Assembly (NCBI GenBank): GCA_015654925.1
Contig: JAATFX010000060.1
Coordinates: forward strand, 1 to 64,000
DNA: 64,000 nt
Direction: 5' to 3'
Source of the DNA: Enterobacterales bacterium
GTDB lineage: Bacteria > Pseudomonadota > Gammaproteobacteria > Enterobacterales > Enterobacteriaceae
The position numbers and the translations under genes were made by a program. Positions 27,234 to 35,951 of this stretch are shown here, piece by piece. The number at the start of each line of letters is the position of its first letter. Within the stretch, counting starts at the first letter, position 1. The notes below the pieces were generated by a model. That model was given only the letters and a program-made list of their open reading frames with translations, was not told the origin of the DNA and ran no database searches.

Positions 27234-27298
27234 CCGTTAAAACGTGCAAAACAGTGGGCGTCGGAATCCTGCCGGCGCCGCTACCGCGAAGAGCCGGG

Positions 27299-28567
27299 TT
27301 ATTGCGTGCTTTTTACCGGATGATCCGGTTTTTTATCGTTACCCGGGATGAACGGGCTCCAGGGCTGCGCGCGCACCGGTTTATCGGTCTGCCACACCAC
27401 GTTGAACTGGCCGTTATCCTCAATTTCCCCAATCATCACCGGCTTGTGCAGGTGGTGATTGGTTTGATCCATCGTCAGGGTGAAGCCGGACGGCGCGGCG
27501 AAGGTTTGTCCCGCCATGGCCGCGCGCACTTTATCCACGTCGGTGGACTTGGCTTTCTCCACCGCCTGCGCCCACATATGGATGCCGACGTAGGTGGCTT
27601 CCATCGGGTCATTGGTCACGACGGTGGCCGCGTTGGGCAGGTTATGGGACTTGGCGTAGGCTTTCCACTGCGCGACGAATTTCTGGTTGGTGGGGTTATC
27701 CACCGACTGGAAATAGTTCCAGGCCGCCAGATTGCCCACCAGCGGTTTGGTATCGATGCCGCGCAGCTCCTCCTCGCCTACCGAGAAGGCGATTACCGGG
27801 ACATCGGTCGCCTTGATGCCCTGGTTGGCCAGCTCTTTATAGAAAGGTACGTTGGAGTCGCCGTTAATGGTGGAGATCACCGCGGTTTTGCCCCCGGCGG
27901 AGAATTTCTTGATATTGGCGACAATGGTCTGGTAGTCGCTATAACCAAAGGGGGTATAGACCTCTTCGATATCTTTATCGGCCACGCCTTTAGAATGCAG
28001 GAACGCGCGCAAAATCTTGTTGGTGGTGCGCGGATAAACATAATCGGTGCCCAGCAGGAAAAAGCGCTTGGCGCTGCCGCCGTCTTCGCTCATCAGGTAT
28101 TCCACCGCCGGGATGGCCTGCTGGTTGGGCGCCGCGCCGGTGTAGAACACGTTGGGCGACATTTCCTCGCCTTCATATTGCACCGGATAAAACAGCAGGC
28201 CGTTCAGCTCTTCAAATACCGGCAGCACCGACTTACGCGATACCGACGTCCAGCAGCCGAACACCACCGCGACTTTGTCCTGGGTTAACAACTGGCGGGC
28301 CTTTTCCGCGAACAGCGGCCAGTTGGACGCCGGGTCGACCACCACCGGCTCCAGCTTTTTGCCCAGCACGCCCCCTTGGGCATTGATTTCATCAATGGTC
28401 ATCAGGGCCACATCTTTTAGAGGTGTTTCCGAGATAGCCATGGTTCCCGACAGTGAATGCATGACACCGACCTTAATGGTATCGGCGGCCAGCGCTCCCC
28501 AACTGATTCCCATCGCGACAACCGTGGCGGAGAGGGCGAACGCTTTTATTAGTTTACGTCGTTGCAT
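27299..28567 (-). CDS. urtA: Urea-binding periplasmic protein UrtA
   Basis: 422-residue solute-binding protein that delivers urea to UrtBCDE. A signal peptide of about 30 residues ends ISWGALA/ADTIKVG. The mature protein is a Peripla_BP_5/AmiC-type fold with KVGVMHSLSGTMAISE, WTSVSRKSVLPVFEE and PVQYEGEEMSPNVFYTGAAPNQQ, which are diagnostic for UrtA versus branched-chain amino-acid binding proteins. ATG 28567 lies 8 bases after AGGAG; a GTG 9 bases upstream overlaps that site. It heads the urt operon; the nickel importer downstream implies use with urease. Confidence 0.93.
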   Translation of the reverse strand: MQRRKLIKAFALSATVVAMGISWGALAADTIKVGVMHSLSGTMAISETPLKDVALMTIDEINAQGGVLGKKLEPVVVDPASNWPLFAEKARQLLTQDKVAVVFGCWTSVSRKSVLPVFEELNGLLFYPVQYEGEEMSPNVFYTGAAPNQQAIPAVEYLMSEDGGSAKRFFLLGTDYVYPRTTNKILRAFLHSKGVADKDIEEVYTPFGYSDYQTIVANIKKFSAGGKTAVISTINGDSNVPFYKELANQGIKATDVPVIAFSVGEEELRGIDTKPLVGNLAAWNYFQSVDNPTNQKFVAQWKAYAKSHNLPNAATVVTNDPMEATYVGIHMWAQAVEKAKSTDVDKVRAAMAGQTFAAPSGFTLTMDQTNHHLHKPVMIGEIEDNGQFNVVWQTDKPVRAQPWSPFIPGNDKKPDHPVKSTQ

Positions 28568-29074
28568 ACATTTCACTCCTGAATTAAATGATAATTAACA
28601 TGACCATGGCACTTGCATCATCAAAGCAAACGCCGTGCCAGTTAGGGGGTATCAAGCGGGACGCGCGTTTAGGTTTAGCGGCGCAGAGTCTGCGAGCTAT
28701 ATGCGCCCCGACATGCACCCCCGACGCCCCCTAGGCGCACCAACCGCGGGCGCCCGTGCGTTATGGCGGGGCATTGCGTTTAAAAACCAGGCTAAACGCG
28801 CTGGGAATGAATTAAAGAGGAGCATAAGACGGGCGCAGCGGCTCGCCATTATTGTGCATCGCCGCCGGACTTGGACGCCGGCGGCGATTTTACGTTGCGC
28901 CGGGTATTGGCCAGGGTGTGGTTATGATGCGGGCGGTGACGGCGCGCCTGGCTGCGCTTTTTTTAACTAGCGAAACTGGCGCGTTTGATAAGTACGGCTA
29001 AACTATATCAGGTAACAGCAACAATAATTATTGGTATTATTTCTGAAGTTTCTTTAGTCAATAAGAGGTTAATT
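28568..29074. other. 507-bp region without a recognisable gene
   Basis: It lies between the divergent urtA and yciE genes. The half next to urtA is GC-rich and has a long plus-strand open frame (28635-28970) with no ribosome site, odd composition and no family. The half next to yciE is AT-rich and probably holds the yciE promoter. A stem-loop within it is listed separately. Confidence 0.5.
28858..28891 (+). terminator. Terminator-like hairpin with no obvious gene upstream
   Basis: ATCGCCGCCGG (28858-28868) and CCGGCGGCGAT (28878-28888) form a perfect 11-bp stem with a nine-base loop, followed by TTTTA when read on the plus strand. No plus-strand gene ends before it, so it may end an unannotated RNA or be an mRNA structure. 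Confidence 0.5.
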
Positions 29075-29584
29075 ATGGCCGATTTACATGACAATTATCT
29101 CGACTGGTTGCGCGATGCCCATGCCATGGAAGAACAGGCGGAAACCATGCTTAAAGGGATGGCCGGACGTCTCGAACATTACCCGGTTTTGGAAGCCCGG
29201 ATCAAGCAACATATCGATGAAACCATCGAACAGCAGCGTTTAGTGAAAAGCGTAATCAAACGTTATGATTCGTCCAGCTCCACCTTCAAGGATATCGCGG
29301 GAAAAGCGGCGGCGCTGGGGCAGGCCATGGGCGGCATTTTCGCCAGCGATGAAGTGGTGAAGGGCGGCATCAGCGGTTATACCTTTGAAAACTTCGAAAT
29401 CGCGTCCTATACGGCGCTTATCGCGGCGGCGGAAGCGGTGGGCGATATAGAAGGGAAACGTATTTTTCAGCAAATCCTGGAACAGGAAAAGGCCATGGCC
29501 GCCTGGCTGCTGGAACATTTGCCCGAGACCACCCAGCAATTCCTGGTACGCTCTAAAACGCCCCATACCGTAGCTAAAAAATAA
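29075..29584 (+). CDS. yciE: YciE, ferritin-like DUF892 protein
   Basis: 169-residue four-helix-bundle protein of the ferritin-like DUF892 family. It is collinear with E. coli YciE (168 residues): DWLRDAHAMEEQAETML, ALGQAMGGIFASDEVVKGGISGYTFENFEIASYTALIAAAE and LRS-like end. E19, E21-type carboxylates and the FEIASY motif supply the likely di-metal ligands. The family is linked to osmotic and stationary-phase stress. ATG 29075 follows AAGAGG. It is convergent with yciF, unlike E. coli where yciEFG lie on one strand. Confidence 0.93.
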   Translation: MADLHDNYLDWLRDAHAMEEQAETMLKGMAGRLEHYPVLEARIKQHIDETIEQQRLVKSVIKRYDSSSSTFKDIAGKAAALGQAMGGIFASDEVVKGGISGYTFENFEIASYTALIAAAEAVGDIEGKRIFQQILEQEKAMAAWLLEHLPETTQQFLVRSKTPHTVAKK

Positions 29585-29676
29585 TATCTGCAGGCCAGTG
29601 TGCTGATGGCTAAACGGGGGCATGAATATAAAATTTTTATTCAGTAGCCGTTTAGTGATTGCTCAAAATATTATCT

Positions 29677-29715
29677 ATTTAGCGCTTATTCCTCCATGAG
29701 TAATTAGCGCTAAAT
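29677..29715. repeat. Inverted repeat downstream of yciE
   Basis: ATTTAGCGCT (29677-29686) and AGCGCTAAAT (29706-29715) are perfect complements separated by 19 bases. It sits just before the terminator and may add to transcript-end structure. Confidence 0.6.
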
Positions 29716-29724
29716 CAGAAAACA

Positions 29725-29757
29725 AAAAACCCGGCGTTTAATCCGGGTTTTTTGTTT
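29725..29757. terminator. Bidirectional terminator between yciE and yciF
   Basis: AAAACCCGG and CCGGGTTTT form the stem around a short loop (CGTTTAAT), with T-runs on both strands. It is well placed to end both convergent genes. Confidence 0.88.
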
Positions 29758-29784
29758 TATAAAATTATAGCTTATAAATTATGC

Positions 29785-30282
29785 TTATTTGCTGCCGGCG
29801 CTGGCGTTCACTTTGATATTGGCTAATTTAGATAATTTAACATCGGTGTTTTTTTCTTCTTGCAAAGTTTCGCCCAGCAGCGTTTTCGCTTCGCTATAAC
29901 CTAATAATCCGGCGAGCGTAGCCAAGGTGCCATAAGTGGCGATTTCATAATGTTCGACTTTTTGCGCTGCCGCGATGAGACCTGCGTCACGCACCGGCCC
30001 TTTTTCCACTTCGTCGATAATCTCCTGGCCTTCTTCCACCAGGCCTTCCATTGCCAAACACTTCACGCGTTTGATTTTTACATTCGGCGTGGCTTCGACT
30101 AATTTATCAATTCTTTCTATCTGTCCATGAGTTTCTTCAAGATGAAGTTTAAATGAATCAATAAGCTGAGGGTCCGTGGCGGCACGAGCCATTTTCGGCA
30201 GTGCGCGGGTGATTTGTTTCTCGGCGCTATACACATCGGACAGGGCGTGGATAAATAAATCTTCCAAAGTTTTAATGTTCAT
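29785..30282 (-). CDS. yciF: YciF, ferritin-like DUF892 protein
   Basis: 165-residue DUF892 protein, collinear with E. coli YciF: MNIKTLEDLFIHALSDVYSAEKQ, HLEETHGQIERIDK, KVEHYEIATYGTLATLA and EEKNTDVKL. Four Glu/His positions in E-x6-H pairs mark a di-iron type site, and YciF forms dimers. It is thought to be a stress protein; its chemistry is not settled. ATG 30282 follows GGTGA and matches the E. coli start; an ATG 5 codons upstream is also in frame. Confidence 0.93.
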   Translation of the reverse strand: MNIKTLEDLFIHALSDVYSAEKQITRALPKMARAATDPQLIDSFKLHLEETHGQIERIDKLVEATPNVKIKRVKCLAMEGLVEEGQEIIDEVEKGPVRDAGLIAAAQKVEHYEIATYGTLATLAGLLGYSEAKTLLGETLQEEKNTDVKLSKLANIKVNASAGSK

Positions 30283-30541
30283 TGCTTTCACCATCACGAG
30301 TTGAAGTTTTTAGAAAGATAGATTAGCAGCTTATGATTAGTCAGCTGATAAAATAAGTCTAGACTACCGTTATGAATAAAACAAATCGTGAGCCATAGCG
30401 AATAATAAATTTCATAAAACAATGCATCACTTGCATAATTATCAGAGAGTTGGCATGGGGTTATCGTTAGCATAAAATAATCTGTCACCGAGGGATAGCG
30501 AGTTTTTTTATTTATCTCCCGGAGTTGACAAAAATAAAAAA

Positions 30542-31576
30542 TTATCCCTGGGATAGGTCCAGTCCTAAATCCAGCGGCGTTTTACTGGGCTTGCCGCCGA
30601 TTTCACGCGTCAGGCGCGGCACCAGGTAGCCAGACACCTTGGTAAGCAGTTCTTGGATGAGACGCACCGCTTCATTATCGCCCACCATAAAATGCGCCGC
30701 GCCGCTTACCTTATCCAAAACGAACAAATAATAGGGGAGAATACCTATATCAAACAACCTGTTGCTCAAGGCGGCCAGGGTGTCGGCATTGTCGTTGACC
30801 CCGCGTAGCAGCACGCTTTGGTTGAGCAGCGTTACACGGGCGGCGCGCAGTTTGCCCATGGCGATGCCAAGCTCGGCGTCGATTTCATTGGCATGATTTA
30901 CGTGCGTTACCATTACCACCTGCAATAACGATGACGATAGAATATGGCATAATTCATCGGTGATGCGGGCGGGGATCACCACCGGCAAGCGGGTGTGGAT
31001 GCGCAGCCTTTTAATATGGGGAATGGCCTCTAATTTTTCTATCAGCCAGGCCATTTCGCGATCGTTTGCCATCAGGGGGTCGCCACCGGAAAATATGATC
31101 TCGTCAATTTTTGGCTGCGAGCGAATATAAGCCATGGCATTGCGCCAATTAAGCTTGTTGCCGTGATTTTTATGGTAAGGAAAATAGCGGCGGAAACAGT
31201 AGCGACAATTCACCGCGCAGCCGCCTTTAATCAATAACAGCGCTCGGTTCCGATATTTATGCAATAGACCCGGCATAATGGGGGCGTGCTCCCCGAGGGG
31301 ATCGCTGCTAAAGCCGTGGGTAATGATAAATTCTTCTTGGGAGGTCATTACCTGACGCAGCAGCGGGTCGTTTTCATTGCCGGCCTGCATGCGTTTGGCA
31401 AACGCCCGGGGAACTCGCAGGGGAAACAGGCGCCGCGCCGCGTTGTCGCCTTTAAACTGGGGATTATCGCTCAGGCACAGCAAAGCTAACAGTTCATCCG
31501 GGTCGGATATGGCTTCGGATAACTGCGTTTGCCAATTGTCCAATGGCTCAATTTGTTTAATATTTATCTTCAGCAT
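30542..31576 (-). CDS. epmB: EF-P beta-lysylation protein EpmB (lysine 2,3-aminomutase family)
   Basis: 344-residue radical-SAM, PLP-dependent enzyme that turns (S)-alpha-lysine into (R)-beta-lysine for modification of elongation factor P. The iron-sulfur motif is C120-x3-C124-x2-C127 (GGCAVNCRYCFRR); HFMVGDNEA and the PLP lysine K332 in GGKPSKTPLDL are present. It is collinear with E. coli EpmB (342 residues). Normally epmB is divergent from efp; here no efp is adjacent and the flanks are AT-rich gaps, so the gene has moved or is a second copy. Confidence 0.93.
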   Translation of the reverse strand: MLKINIKQIEPLDNWQTQLSEAISDPDELLALLCLSDNPQFKGDNAARRLFPLRVPRAFAKRMQAGNENDPLLRQVMTSQEEFIITHGFSSDPLGEHAPIMPGLLHKYRNRALLLIKGGCAVNCRYCFRRYFPYHKNHGNKLNWRNAMAYIRSQPKIDEIIFSGGDPLMANDREMAWLIEKLEAIPHIKRLRIHTRLPVVIPARITDELCHILSSSLLQVVMVTHVNHANEIDAELGIAMGKLRAARVTLLNQSVLLRGVNDNADTLAALSNRLFDIGILPYYLFVLDKVSGAAHFMVGDNEAVRLIQELLTKVSGYLVPRLTREIGGKPSKTPLDLGLDLSQG

Positions 31577-31913
31577 TTATCTTTATCAGCAAGCTAATTG
31601 TTTATGACATGATGATTAAATATAACTCGGTAATCATCCGATTTAAAAATGGCTGTTTCATTTTTTAAAATTATGCAAAAAAGCTAATCACGATTATTAC
31701 TCTTTAAAAATAAGGGGGTGGGTCGACTGCGTTGTAGCTTAACATGTTTTTTTCAAGGATGAAAAGATGTGTTTATTTTTGATAAATATAGCTTGCTTTA
31801 TATATTAATGAACTGGGTAAAATTTATAAAAACTCATTAATATTTTAACGTATATATTTATGAAGTAACGGTCGTGATGAATGGGTAGATTATTACGAGT
31901 TACGGTAACGGTT
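31577..31913. other. AT-rich intergenic stretch, nothing recognised
   Basis: These 337 bp of AT-rich sequence lie upstream of epmB and downstream of the desaturase remnant. It should carry the epmB promoter. I saw no ORF, repeat or RNA signature I could defend. Confidence 0.5.
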
Positions 31914-32364
31914 TTATCTATGACTGCCGGTAGGTATTGGCGCTGGTGGCAGGACGCCCGGACATAACCGGCCGGGGAATTGATTATTGTGCCTGAAGAA
32001 CTCTTCGTCGTCGGGTCTGCAGAGGGCCTGATAATGAAATAAATGGCTGTCCCGATACGCGCTGTAGGATATCAGCATCGGCAGTCCCAGCGGGAAACCG
32101 GCCATGGGATTGGCGCATGCCTACCGGATACCCCTTATGATGCGGCGTCTGGTGTTGTAATTCCACGCCATGGGCGAACGCCGCGCCCAGGAGTAATTGG
32201 GGTATCAGCCGGCACGCGCCATTATCAATAATCATAATAGCGTAAATACATACCGCGATCCATATTAGCCAGAGCAGACATTTCGCAAGATAGATAAAAA
32301 ACCATTTTACTGGCTGAAGTTTATAATTTCTTAATGTTGATTTTGAAAGCATTTTTATATCCAT
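31914..32364 (-). pseudogene. Frameshifted, truncated fatty-acid desaturase remnant
   Basis: The first part, from ATG 32364 behind a good AGAGGGT site, encodes a basic start, a hydrophobic span (WFFIYLAKCLLWLIWIAVCIYAIMII) and GAAFAHGVELQHQ, a desaturase-like first histidine box. After about HHKGY the frame breaks. A second frame (ends at 31914) continues with MAGFPLGLPMLISYSAYRDSHLFHY and PDDEEFF, which matches the usual desaturase sequence after that box, including the second His region. The remaining histidine box and C-terminal half are absent. About 150 codons of a roughly 300-residue membrane enzyme are left, so it should be inactive. Confidence 0.6.
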
Positions 32365-32676
32365 AATAAATACCCTCTGCAATTATAGTGATTACTGTTT
32401 TGACAATATAATATTCTACTTATACTAAGCTAATTAAGTATCGTTGATATTTGATGTCGAGATTGCCCGATTACGCAAGATTATATAACAACAGTTATTA
32501 ACTTCCTGTCAATACACCATCGCCATAATGTGGGTTATCGCGGGGTGGAAAAATTAATTACAGGGCGGGATTTTATTTTAATGAATATATTAGCAAAGGA
32601 TAACATTATAAATGCAAAGTAATGACGGTGGTTGCCGTTAGCGCCGGCGACAGGGGATTGCCGCCGGCTCTGGCGA
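32365..32676. other. AT-rich intergenic stretch, nothing recognised
   Basis: These 312 bp separate the desaturase remnant from the DUF421 gene and are AT-rich. No ORF with a ribosome site, clear hairpin or repeat was found. Confidence 0.5.
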
Positions 32677-33132
32677 TTAGCTGTCATCCTCCTTTTTGGG
32701 GATGATGGTTATCTTGCCGTTTTGCTCCAAAATGGCATAACGTATTTGGTCCAAATCCAATATGCCGTCTGATTTGCGTGCGCTGCTCAGCAGATCGTCA
32801 TGGGAAATTTTGACTTTTTTCAGGCGTAGCTCCAATATTTTGCCCTCATCCACCAGCAGCAGCGGCGGGCCGTCCGCCGCCAGCCAGACGATATGGAATT
32901 TATCCTTCAGGAACGAAAGCAGTAAATCCAGGCCGATGAGGGTAACGATGGAAATCGTGGCGCCGGTTACCGAAAAATCTTCGCCGAGGATGGCCTGTTG
33001 GCAGGCTTCGCTGATGATCAGTAATAAAATAAAATCAAAGCTGTTCATTTCCAGCAAGGTTCGGCGGCCCGAAATACGAAATACCACGATTAGGATCAGA
33101 TAAATAAATGCCGCTCGTAATACCATCTCCAT
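32677..33132 (-). CDS. DUF421 membrane protein (YetF/YcaP-like)
   Basis: 151-residue protein. Two or three N-terminal helices (LRAAFIYLILIVVFRISGRRTLLEM; FDFILLLIISEACQQAIL; VTLIGLDLLLSFL) lead into the soluble DUF421 domain with PPLLLVDEGKILELRLKKVKISHDDLLSSAR. RISGRR and the SEACQQAI segment are family hallmarks. The molecular role is unknown; Bacillus relatives affect spore and membrane traits. The ATG at 33132 lies 6 bases from AGGAG. It is 9 bp downstream of a single-pass membrane protein and forms a two-gene operon with it. Confidence 0.85.
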   Translation of the reverse strand: MEMVLRAAFIYLILIVVFRISGRRTLLEMNSFDFILLLIISEACQQAILGEDFSVTGATISIVTLIGLDLLLSFLKDKFHIVWLAADGPPLLLVDEGKILELRLKKVKISHDDLLSSARKSDGILDLDQIRYAILEQNGKITIIPKKEDDS

Positions 33133-33141
33133 CATATTCTC

Positions 33142-33663
33142 CTAGGGATAAACCAATTGGCTAAAGGTGATTTTTTCATTATCGGAGAGCGTAATGACAT
33201 TGGTAAAATAACCCATTTTATTGGGTTTCAAAGTGAGGTAGATACTATACCAGCTGTCCTTTTGGGTAATGGACTGTCGTATGTTTAATGCTTTATTGCT
33301 GATAAATGATGCATCGGGCAACGGCTGAAGATACTCAATATCATAATTATCCAAAATGTCGCCGCTTAACCGCACATCGAGCGTGTTTTCTTTGCCGACC
33401 CGCACACGGACAATAAAATTAGTGTCGGTCGTATTACGGGCAAAACGATCATATTCCAATACCATGTTGCCGCCGGGGGACGCGGTTGAAGCGTTACTGA
33501 GTATACCTTGCGAAAATAGGCCGAGACAGGCGGCGAAGATAAACAAAAATAACAGCAGAAAACCTACTTTTTGCATTTTCCAGGCAAAAAGCTGAAAGCG
33601 CATATTTTCTTTTACCGGATAATCCCTGCTGCGAAAGTCGTCGGGTAGTTGGTCGTTATCCAT
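33142..33663 (-). CDS. Single-pass membrane protein of unknown function
   Basis: 173 residues: a charged cytoplasmic N-terminus (DNDQLPDDFRSRDYPVKENMRF), one membrane helix at about 33-52 (VGFLLLFLFIFAACLGLFSQG), then a beta-rich periplasmic domain with patterns FIVRVRVGKENTLDVRLSGDIL and YSIYLTLKPNKMGYFTNVITLSD. No family was recognised. Close linkage to the DUF421 gene (9 bp apart) suggests the two act together at the membrane. A similar protein-DUF421 pairing occurs in other bacteria as I recall, but I cannot confirm it here. Confidence 0.75.
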   Translation of the reverse strand: MDNDQLPDDFRSRDYPVKENMRFQLFAWKMQKVGFLLLFLFIFAACLGLFSQGILSNASTASPGGNMVLEYDRFARNTTDTNFIVRVRVGKENTLDVRLSGDILDNYDIEYLQPLPDASFISNKALNIRQSITQKDSWYSIYLTLKPNKMGYFTNVITLSDNEKITFSQLVYP

Positions 33664-33913
33664 CTCCGTTACCTCGAAAGCCGATAAAGATAAGAAGAGA
33701 AATGCGTAATCTTCCCCGTAATTGTCAAGAAAAGTATAGGCGTAAAAACGCCGGCGGCAAAAAGTGTTTGGATCACATTTCTCCAGTACCCGGCCAGAAT
33801 AAGCAGTATGCGGCGTAATTCATTCTTTCCGGCAACCGGCCATCGCGGTAGGATGTTCCCAATGCCTAATCGGTTGTGTGTGACAAACCCGAGTTATCTC
33901 TAAGGATGCATGA

Positions 33914-34237
33914 ATGGTCAACATTAAAGAATTTATGCGGTTTTTCAGCGAAAAATTAACCCACCCTCATACCATAGCGCCACGCGACCCGGATATTGCC
34001 TCATTAATTACCGCGTTGGGCGAACAGGAAAACATTGTTGATGTGGACGCCTGTATCACCCGTCTGCGGGTAAAAGTGAAGGATTTGAGCAAGGTCAATA
34101 CCGGCGAGATCCAGCATTTAGGCGCGCTCGGCGTGGTGGTTATCGGCCAGGAAGTGCAGGCCATTTTCGGCCGCCAGTCCGACAATCTGCGGCGCGAATT
34201 GTCGGAGCGTTTCGGCCTGGGCGACAGCAACGCGTAA
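33914..34237 (+). CDS. Orphan PTS EIIB domain, glucose family
   Basis: 107-residue stand-alone phosphotransfer domain. NIVDVDACITRLRVKV holds the phosphorylated Cys (C47), and LGALGVVVIGQEVQAIFG is the conserved second half of the glucose-class EIIB fold. The 25 residues before it are not part of the domain. No EIIA or EIIC gene is nearby, so it must work with components encoded elsewhere, or act as a regulator that reports PTS state. ATG 33914 follows TAAGGA. It is convergent with the ABC permease and only 17 bp from it. Confidence 0.85.
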   Translation: MVNIKEFMRFFSEKLTHPHTIAPRDPDIASLITALGEQENIVDVDACITRLRVKVKDLSKVNTGEIQHLGALGVVVIGQEVQAIFGRQSDNLRRELSERFGLGDSNA

Positions 34238-34254
34238 TCGCTACCGCGGGTGGT

Positions 34255-35907
34255 TCAGCGCTGCTGGCGTTGCAATAATGCCAGCGCCGCCCCCATCACC
34301 GCCAGGCTAAGCAGCATGGCGATACTGGCCATCGCCATGCCGTCCCCCACCGAACCTTGCTCGAATTGCCGCCAGACAAATACCGATACCGTCTGCACGC
34401 CGGCCGGGGAGAGCAGCAGCGATGTCACCAGTTCCCTGGAGGCCACCGCGAACACCATCAGCATCGAAGCCAGCAGCGCGGGATAAATCAGCGGCAACAC
34501 TATGTAGCGCAACGCCCGCCCGGCGCTGGCGCCGTGCACCCGCGCGGCCGGTTCCAGATTGGCGCCGAGCTGGCGCAGCGCGGCGCCGGTATAGCGCACC
34601 GGATAAGGCAGCAACAGGCAGCTATAGGCCAGCAGCAAAATGGCCTGGCTATCATAGGGCGTAACCGGCCAGAACGGGCGGTTCCAGGTCAATATCAGGC
34701 CGACCCCCACCACCACGCCCGGCAGCGCGGCGGGCAGCAATGACAACACATCGATAACGGACGCGGCGCGGCGTTTTTGGCCGGCGACCAGCCAGGCGGC
34801 TAAAAATCCCACCGCGCCGGTCAGCAAGGCGGCGCCCGCCGCCAGCCCGAGACTGGTGGCCAGCGCATCAGCCGCTTCGCCGTGCTGGGCAAAGATATTG
34901 CTAAAATGCCGCAGGCCCAGATTGGCCGGGGTTAGCCCCGCAGAAATGGTTGAAGAAAAGGCGGTGGCCAGCATGGCCGCCACGGGGATCGCTACCGCCA
35001 GGCCTACGGTCAGCCCAAATAACAGAAGTACCGGCCAGCGCCAGCCGCCGAGCGGGCGGCTGGGAATGGCGGCCGGCTTGCCGCTGGTGGTGGCCACGTC
35101 CCGGCCGCCGGTCAGCACGCGCTGAATGGCGTACGCCGTCAGGGCAATCGCCACCAGCAGCAGCGACAGCAATGATGCCGAAGGCAAATCAATGGGCCAG
35201 TCCGCCAGCCGTTGCTCAATGCCGACGGTCAAGACGGGCGCCCCGGCGCGCATACCCAGCGCCGCCGGTACGCCGTATTCTTCAATCGCCAGCGTGAATG
35301 CCAGCAGCAGGCCGGCGGCGATGGCCGGCATGGCCAAAGGCAAGGTGATGCGGAAAAATGCCCGCCATGGGCCGGCGCCGTGTACCCGGGCCACGTCGGC
35401 CAGGCGATGGCCGCTGGCGGCCATGCTGCGCGATACCGCGAAATAGACCACCGGGAAAATATTCAGGGTCATCACCAGGATCATGCCGGTGCGGCTAAAC
35501 AGCAATGCGTCCAACCGCCATCCGGTCAGTTGTTCCAGATAACCCCGCTGTTGCAGCGCCAGCATCCACGATAAGCCGGCAATATAGGGCGGCGTCAGGA
35601 ACGGCAGCAGGATCAGTAAATCCCAACAGCGCGCCAGCGGCAGGGAGAACAAGCCGCGCAGCGCGCCCAGGGGGACGCCGATCAGGGCGCCGGCCAACGC
35701 CACGCCAAGCCCGGTTTGCAGCGTGCCGCCGAGCAGCGACGGCACCAGCGGATCGCGCAGCAGTGCGGGAAGGGCGCCAAACGGCTCGGCCAGCGAGCCG
35801 GCGGCCAACTGCGGGAAAATGGCCTGCAACAGCACAAACAGCAGCGGCAGCGCCACTAATATTACCAGCGCCGCCAGGGTAAACAGGGGCAGCATGATGT
35901 TTCGCAT
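34255..35907 (-). CDS. ABC transporter permease, iron(III)/AEP type, two fused domains
   Basis: 550-residue inner-membrane permease made of two binding-protein-dependent transport domains of six helices each (FbpB/AfuB layout). Each carries an EAA loop: DVARVHGAGPWRAFFRITLPLAMPAIAAG near residue 175, and PAARVHGASAGRALRYIVLPLIYPALLAS near 455. Such fused permeases move ferric iron, thiamine or 2-aminoethylphosphonate. It is the last gene of the ATPase-binding protein-permease operon, 44 bp after the binding protein. Confidence 0.88.
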   Translation of the reverse strand: MRNIMLPLFTLAALVILVALPLLFVLLQAIFPQLAAGSLAEPFGALPALLRDPLVPSLLGGTLQTGLGVALAGALIGVPLGALRGLFSLPLARCWDLLILLPFLTPPYIAGLSWMLALQQRGYLEQLTGWRLDALLFSRTGMILVMTLNIFPVVYFAVSRSMAASGHRLADVARVHGAGPWRAFFRITLPLAMPAIAAGLLLAFTLAIEEYGVPAALGMRAGAPVLTVGIEQRLADWPIDLPSASLLSLLLVAIALTAYAIQRVLTGGRDVATTSGKPAAIPSRPLGGWRWPVLLLFGLTVGLAVAIPVAAMLATAFSSTISAGLTPANLGLRHFSNIFAQHGEAADALATSLGLAAGAALLTGAVGFLAAWLVAGQKRRAASVIDVLSLLPAALPGVVVGVGLILTWNRPFWPVTPYDSQAILLLAYSCLLLPYPVRYTGAALRQLGANLEPAARVHGASAGRALRYIVLPLIYPALLASMLMVFAVASRELVTSLLLSPAGVQTVSVFVWRQFEQGSVGDGMAMASIAMLLSLAVMGAALALLQRQQR

Positions 35908-35951
35908 AACGCGGTTCTCAAGGTTGAACGACAGATGCGGCCGGCCGCGCT

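Noticed and set aside
28635..28970. 111-codon plus-strand open frame upstream of yciE
   Set aside because: No ribosome site, Arg/Ala/Pro-rich composition expected of GC-rich non-coding DNA, and no family likeness; a terminator-like hairpin lies inside it.
30294..30488. 64-codon minus-strand open frame upstream of yciF
   Set aside because: Starts with GTG lacking a ribosome site in AT-rich DNA; reads like random hydrophobic sequence.
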